Shown one piece after another: positions 54,391 to 57,425 of a stretch of 57,425 bases of DNA. The stretch is from Pseudomonadota bacterium (GTDB lineage: Bacteria; Desulfobacterota; Desulfobulbia; Desulfobulbales; JAGXFP01). The translations under genes were made by a program, and so were the position numbers. The stretch lies in the NCBI GenBank assembly GCA_018823285.1, contig JAHJIQ010000027.1, forward strand, positions 1-57,425. The letters run 5' to 3'. A model generated the notes under the pieces. It had not been told where the DNA came from. It searched no databases and saw only the letters and a program-made list of their open reading frames with translations. Positions within the stretch are counted from its first letter, which is position 1; each line of letters starts with the position of its first letter.

Positions 54391-55137
54391 TCAGATTTCG
54401 TCGGTTGCCCGGTGGAGTTTCACCCGGGTGGAAGGCCGGGTGCGGACTTTCATGTTGAGCACCTCGACCCCGGCGGAAAAGGCCATGGCAAAATAGACAT
54501 ACCCTTTGGGGATGTGGAGCCCGAAGCCTTCGCCGACCAGGGAAAAGCCGACCAAGAGCAGGAAACTCAAGGCGAGGATCTTGAAGGTCGGATGGCTGTC
54601 GACAAAGTCCCCGATCGCCTTGGCGGCCACCATCATGACCCCGACGGCGACCACGATTGCGGTGATCATGACTTCGACCCGGTTCGCCAGGCCGACGGCG
54701 GTGATGACCGAGTCCAGGGAGAAAACCAGATCAATCACCGCCACCTGGAGAAGCACCCCGGCAAAACTGATCGCTTTGCTTTCTTCCTGACCTGTCTCTG
54801 CCGGTATTTCCAGGCTGTTATGGATCTCATGGGTGCTTTTGCCGAGCAGGAAGAGCCCGCCGGCGAGCAGGATCAGATTGCGGCCCGATATTTCCCGGCT
54901 GAATATTTCAAACAGGGGGGTGGTCAAGCCCATGACCCAGGTGAGAGAGAGCAGGAGCAGAATCCTGGTGATCATCGCCAGGGCAAGTCCCAGCGTTCTC
55001 CCCTTTTGCCGCTCCGCTTCCGGCAGTCTGCCGGCCAGGATGGAAATAAAGATGATGTTGTCGATGCCGAGCACGATTTCAAGCAGGGTCAGGGTCAGGA
55101 GGGCGACCCAGGCCTGCGGGTCAAGTAGCCAGTCCAT
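54391..55137 (-). CDS. TerC family integral membrane protein
   Basis: A 248-residue inner-membrane protein with about seven TM helices. Family signatures are TLLEIVLGIDNIIFISILAGRLP with the metal-binding acidic residues, LALAMITRILLLL, and VLLQVAVIDLVFSLDSVITAVG. TerC proteins are linked to tellurite resistance and to manganese export or metallation of exported proteins. The stop is 12 bases from the tag start, so the two may be co-transcribed. Confidence 0.92.
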   Translation of the reverse strand: MDWLLDPQAWVALLTLTLLEIVLGIDNIIFISILAGRLPEAERQKGRTLGLALAMITRILLLLSLTWVMGLTTPLFEIFSREISGRNLILLAGGLFLLGKSTHEIHNSLEIPAETGQEESKAISFAGVLLQVAVIDLVFSLDSVITAVGLANRVEVMITAIVVAVGVMMVAAKAIGDFVDSHPTFKILALSFLLLVGFSLVGEGFGLHIPKGYVYFAMAFSAGVEVLNMKVRTRPSTRVKLHRATDEI

Positions 55138-55189
55138 AGTGGTTCCTTATTTTATGTGAATGAAGTGAGTAACAATAGCTGATGGGTTT

Positions 55190-55221
55190 GTCTTTCCGGC
55201 ATGAAAACATGCCGGAAAGAC
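55190..55221. terminator. Perfect 14-bp hairpin between the 55270 gene and terC
   Basis: GTCTTTCCGGCATG and its complement flank an AAAA loop. No T-run follows on the minus strand, so it may be a factor-independent terminator of weak type, an mRNA-stabilising structure or an operator. Confidence 0.6.
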
Positions 55222-55269
55222 GGGGGTGATCACAAACATATAATATAGTAATTACAGTATGTTATGAGA

Positions 55270-56337
55270 TTATAAATTCAGTGGTTTAAGTAATTTCTTC
55301 TCAATAAAGCATTTCACTGATTCTGCCGAATCTTTCTTTAATTTCGCACACGCTTCCTGCAACACCGCACCCCTTTGCAGATTGCGCTCCCGGCAGAGCT
55401 GACGGGCGTTTTCGATGGTGCTCCAGTCTCGGGTTTTGAGGAACTCCGGGAAGGCCGCGCTGATCTCCGGGGTAAGGAGTTTGCGCAGGCCATCAAGAAA
55501 ACCCACGTAAAAGGCGAGGGACGTTTCAACGCGGTTTTTGATAATATACCCGAGCATCCCTTTGTCATTGGTGTCGGCCAGGATGTCCTTGATGCCCCGG
55601 GCGACGAGTTCAATGGCGGAGGCCGGAAATGTCGCAACGATTGTTTTCAGGGTTGTGCTGTCGAGCCCCTTTTCGTGGTATTCCCCGGTTTCATGATGAA
55701 TAAAAGAGGGGATCTCCCGATCGACGATCCGGTCGAGGTTCTTTCTGAACAGTTGGCGGTCCGGCCGGTCATCTTTCCAGCAGCCATGGAGTTCCAGTGC
55801 GTGTTTGAGGGCAGGCCGGCTGGTCGAGCGGATCTCCTGGACCTGGTCCCAGAAAAAGAAGCGCAGGGATTCGCGCCGGATGATAATGGCGCCATCCTGC
55901 AGCATCGCAAAGGGGCTCGCCATTTCCCGGGCCAGCTCCCGGCCGAGGATCAGCACCGGGCAGCCATCAGCTGTGCTCTCTTCCAGAAGTTCGGCCAGGA
56001 AAAAAACCGATTTTAACGAACGCCCGTAACCCGCTCCGTACACAAGATTGTCTTCTTTTATTTTCTCGTTGACGGCGGCAAGGTCAAACGGATCGAAACG
56101 ATTGCCGTTGATGGTGATCACGCCATACTCTTCATCGACGATCGAGTCCCAGTAGTTTTCCCGCCCTTCAATCCAGTCGAGGATCTCAGCCGGTTCAGGT
56201 TCGTCCCAGGGCTCAAGCCCCTTTTCCCACTTATAAAGATTCCTGAGCTTCAGGATCATCGTACAGAGTGAATATATCCCGCTGTCCCTCGCGTCGGAGA
56301 TATTGCAGTTATGCTGAACGATTTTTTCCAGATCCAT
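55270..56337 (-). CDS. Conserved-looking hypothetical protein
   Basis: A 355-residue soluble protein not recognised. It begins MDLEKIVQHNCNISDARDSG. Notable segments are LRNLYKWEKGLEPWDEPEPAEILDWIEGRENYW, an FDPFDLAAVNEKI stretch, VYGAGYGRSLKSVFFLAEL, and a helical C-terminal half ending in KCFIEKKLLKPLNL. It contains several conserved-style charged/aromatic positions and no signal peptide or membrane segment. It is transcribed alone, followed by a perfect hairpin. Confidence 0.75.
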   Translation of the reverse strand: MDLEKIVQHNCNISDARDSGIYSLCTMILKLRNLYKWEKGLEPWDEPEPAEILDWIEGRENYWDSIVDEEYGVITINGNRFDPFDLAAVNEKIKEDNLVYGAGYGRSLKSVFFLAELLEESTADGCPVLILGRELAREMASPFAMLQDGAIIIRRESLRFFFWDQVQEIRSTSRPALKHALELHGCWKDDRPDRQLFRKNLDRIVDREIPSFIHHETGEYHEKGLDSTTLKTIVATFPASAIELVARGIKDILADTNDKGMLGYIIKNRVETSLAFYVGFLDGLRKLLTPEISAAFPEFLKTRDWSTIENARQLCRERNLQRGAVLQEACAKLKKDSAESVKCFIEKKLLKPLNL

Positions 56338-56361
56338 ATTTGATGTGATGGTCTCGTAATC

Positions 56362-56444
56362 AAGCTTAAGTTGAGCAGCTCGTCTGCTCGTACGAAACTT
56401 ATACCCCTAAAGGGGGTACTGAAGTGAGTACCCGAAGGGTGAAA
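56362..56444 (+). repeat. Modular hairpin repeat, copy B (full form)
   Basis: The longest copy, made of four short hairpins in a row: GAGCAG..CTGCTC, ACCCCTaaAGGGGGT, GTACTgaagtgAGTAC and ACCCgaAGGGT. The other copies are at 911-964 and 18023-18087. Confidence 0.85.
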
Positions 56445-56455
56445 AGACTTTTCTC

Positions 56456-56527
56456 ACCACAGAGGGCACAGAGGACACAGAGAATTCTTGTATCCGTTAC
56501 CTCTGTGCTCTCTGTGTCCTCTGTGGT
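56456..56527. repeat. CACAGAG-rich long inverted repeat
   Basis: ACCACAGAGGGCACAGAGGA and following bases (56456-56482) pair with 56501-56527 with a few mismatches over 27 bp. Each arm is itself made of CACAGAG tandems. It ends five bases before the antiporter-subunit stop codon and may serve as its terminator. Confidence 0.7.
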
Positions 56528-56531
56528 CAAA

Positions 56532-57425
56532 TCAAAGGCTGAAAAAAAACAGCAGTCCGAAAAAGAGGGCGACGAAAATGGTCATCACTGCAAGGCCCAT
56601 GGTCCCGGAGGCGAAGTTTTTGTAGAGGAGGGTCTTTTCCCGCTCCCGTTCCGCCGGGTCAAGGGTGAGAAGCCAGACCGGGGTCATCACCAGGTTTGCC
56701 AGATGGGCCGGACCGTTGCGGGTGAACCGGGCAAGGGCGGGGACAAATCCTTGAATCAGGATCCGCTCCCCCGCCTCGTTGATCCCGTTACCGACCCTGT
56801 CCATCAGGACATAGAACAATCTGCCGCCCTTGCGGTAGAACCAGTCGGTATCGAGGGCGATGGTTTCCGTCCGTTTCAGGAGCGGCAGGAAGAGGAAGAA
56901 GACCAGGGCCGAGAACATCAGAAGCTGCAGCTGAGTGATGACGTGGGCCGGGGTGTAGGCGTGATATGCTTCCATCTCATAGGGCAGGATATTGTAAAGA
57001 GGTTCCGGATAGACGCCGAGAAAGATGCAGATAAAGGCGAGAAAGCCCATGGCGAAGAGCATCGAGCGGTTGGTTTCTCCAGGTCGTAACCCCTTGTCTT
57101 TGGCAAAGAAGACAAAGTAGGGGAACTTGATCCCGGCATGGAGAAAGACACCCGCCGAGGCGATCTCAAGCACCAGCCAGGCCCAGAAGAGGTGTTCGTG
57201 GATCGACCCTTCAATGATCAGGGTCTTGGTGGTAAAGCCGCTGGTCCCGGGAAAAGAGGAGATGGCCAGGGCGCCGATGGTGCCGAAGATCAGAGTGAAC
57301 GGCATGGTTTTATAGAGACCGCCCAGATCGGTGCATTTGCTCTTGCCGGTCATGTAGAGAACCGAACCGGCCGACATCCATAAGAGCGCCTTGTAGATAA
57401 TATGGGCAAACGCGTGGGCCGCCGC
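56532..57425 (-). CDS. Proton-antiporter-type membrane subunit (MrpD/NuoM/HyfB superfamily), truncated by window edge
   Basis: The frame continues beyond the ATG at 57377 to the window edge with HAFAHIIYKALLWMSAGSVLYMTG, the TM7-8 signature of NuoL/M/N-type proton channels including its lysine. The protein is therefore a C-terminal fragment of a much longer subunit. Further family marks are LGGLYKTMPFTLIFGTIGALAISSFPGTSGF and a chain of hydrophobic helices. The C-terminal extension LDTDWFYRKGGRLFYVLMDR ends in one more TM. It belongs to Mrp-type Na+/H+ antiporters or a membrane-bound oxidoreductase; which one cannot be decided from the fragment. Confidence 0.88.
   Translation of the reverse strand, partial: AAAHAFAHIIYKALLWMSAGSVLYMTGKSKCTDLGGLYKTMPFTLIFGTIGALAISSFPGTSGFTTKTLIIEGSIHEHLFWAWLVLEIASAGVFLHAGIKFPYFVFFAKDKGLRPGETNRSMLFAMGFLAFICIFLGVYPEPLYNILPYEMEAYHAYTPAHVITQLQLLMFSALVFFLFLPLLKRTETIALDTDWFYRKGGRLFYVLMDRVGNGINEAGERILIQGFVPALARFTRNGPAHLANLVMTPVWLLTLDPAEREREKTLLYKNFASGTMGLAVMTIFVALFFGLLFFFSL

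Overview
The window reads as chromosomal DNA of an anaerobic Gram-negative bacterium, most likely a Desulfobacterota member of the Desulfobulbales type. This is inferred from the gene mix: a corrinoid-dependent methyl-H4folate methyltransferase, a RACo-like ferredoxin/ASKHA activator, many multi-PAS histidine kinases, FlgO-like outer-membrane proteins, a heptose adenylyltransferase for LPS, and a class II DAHP synthase. No rRNA, tRNA, CRISPR array or transposase gene was seen. The genetic code is standard, since many genes end in TGA.

Layout. 1-873: 3' part of a serine hydrolase with an unusually AT-rich start. 1186-2498 (-): mtnA preceded by a 53-codon membrane-protein frame with an internal TGA. 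2706-7204 (+): exported DUF255 protein, then a DUF47/PhoU-like protein and a Pit phosphate transporter. 7219-9672 (-): ComF and a DEAD-box helicase. 10076-13847 (+): bacteriohemerythrin, enolase, DUF5666 lipoprotein. 13911-18901: phosphohexomutase, Cys-cluster protein, response regulator with a zinc-finger-like tail, cysteine-less TlpA-like/TPR protein, TauE. 18910-21549 (-): P2-type ATPase. 22113-23954 (+): NarL-type regulator, roadblock protein, GNAT. 24002-27098 (-): DAHP synthase, HsdR_N-like protein, methyltransferase. 27363-39328 (-): a six-gene sensory operon of nearly 12 kb. 39810-44789 (-): GT2, RACo-like protein, TPR/OGT-type glycosyltransferase. 45128-46820 (+): AT-richer two-gene cassette (PDZ lipoprotein and a nonapeptide-repeat protein). 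47005-48868 (+): nitrilase-RfaE2 fusion, MORN/TPR protein. 49671-53759 (+): four-gene envelope cluster with two FlgO-like proteins. 53815-57425 (-): Tag glycosylase, TerC, an unrecognised protein, and a truncated antiporter/Nuo-type subunit.

The strongest unexpected signal is two in-frame TGA codons in unrelated genes. One interrupts a PhnD-like binding protein inside the sensory operon. The other creates a Cys-Pro-Leu-TGA motif in a small two-helix membrane protein upstream of mtnA. In both, the same frame continues with protein-like sequence to a normal stop. In both, a stem-loop starts at a distance and with a shape that fits the bacterial SECIS model. I propose both as selenoproteins. If correct, the sensory operon contains a selenocysteine-bearing periplasmic binding protein feeding a histidine kinase, which would be a new kind of sensor.

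Other items: a modular intergenic hairpin repeat in three copies, a 162-bp palindromic MITE-like element in the leader of the sensory operon, a P-type ATPase lacking the transmembrane-4 glutamate, and several degenerate-domain proteins.
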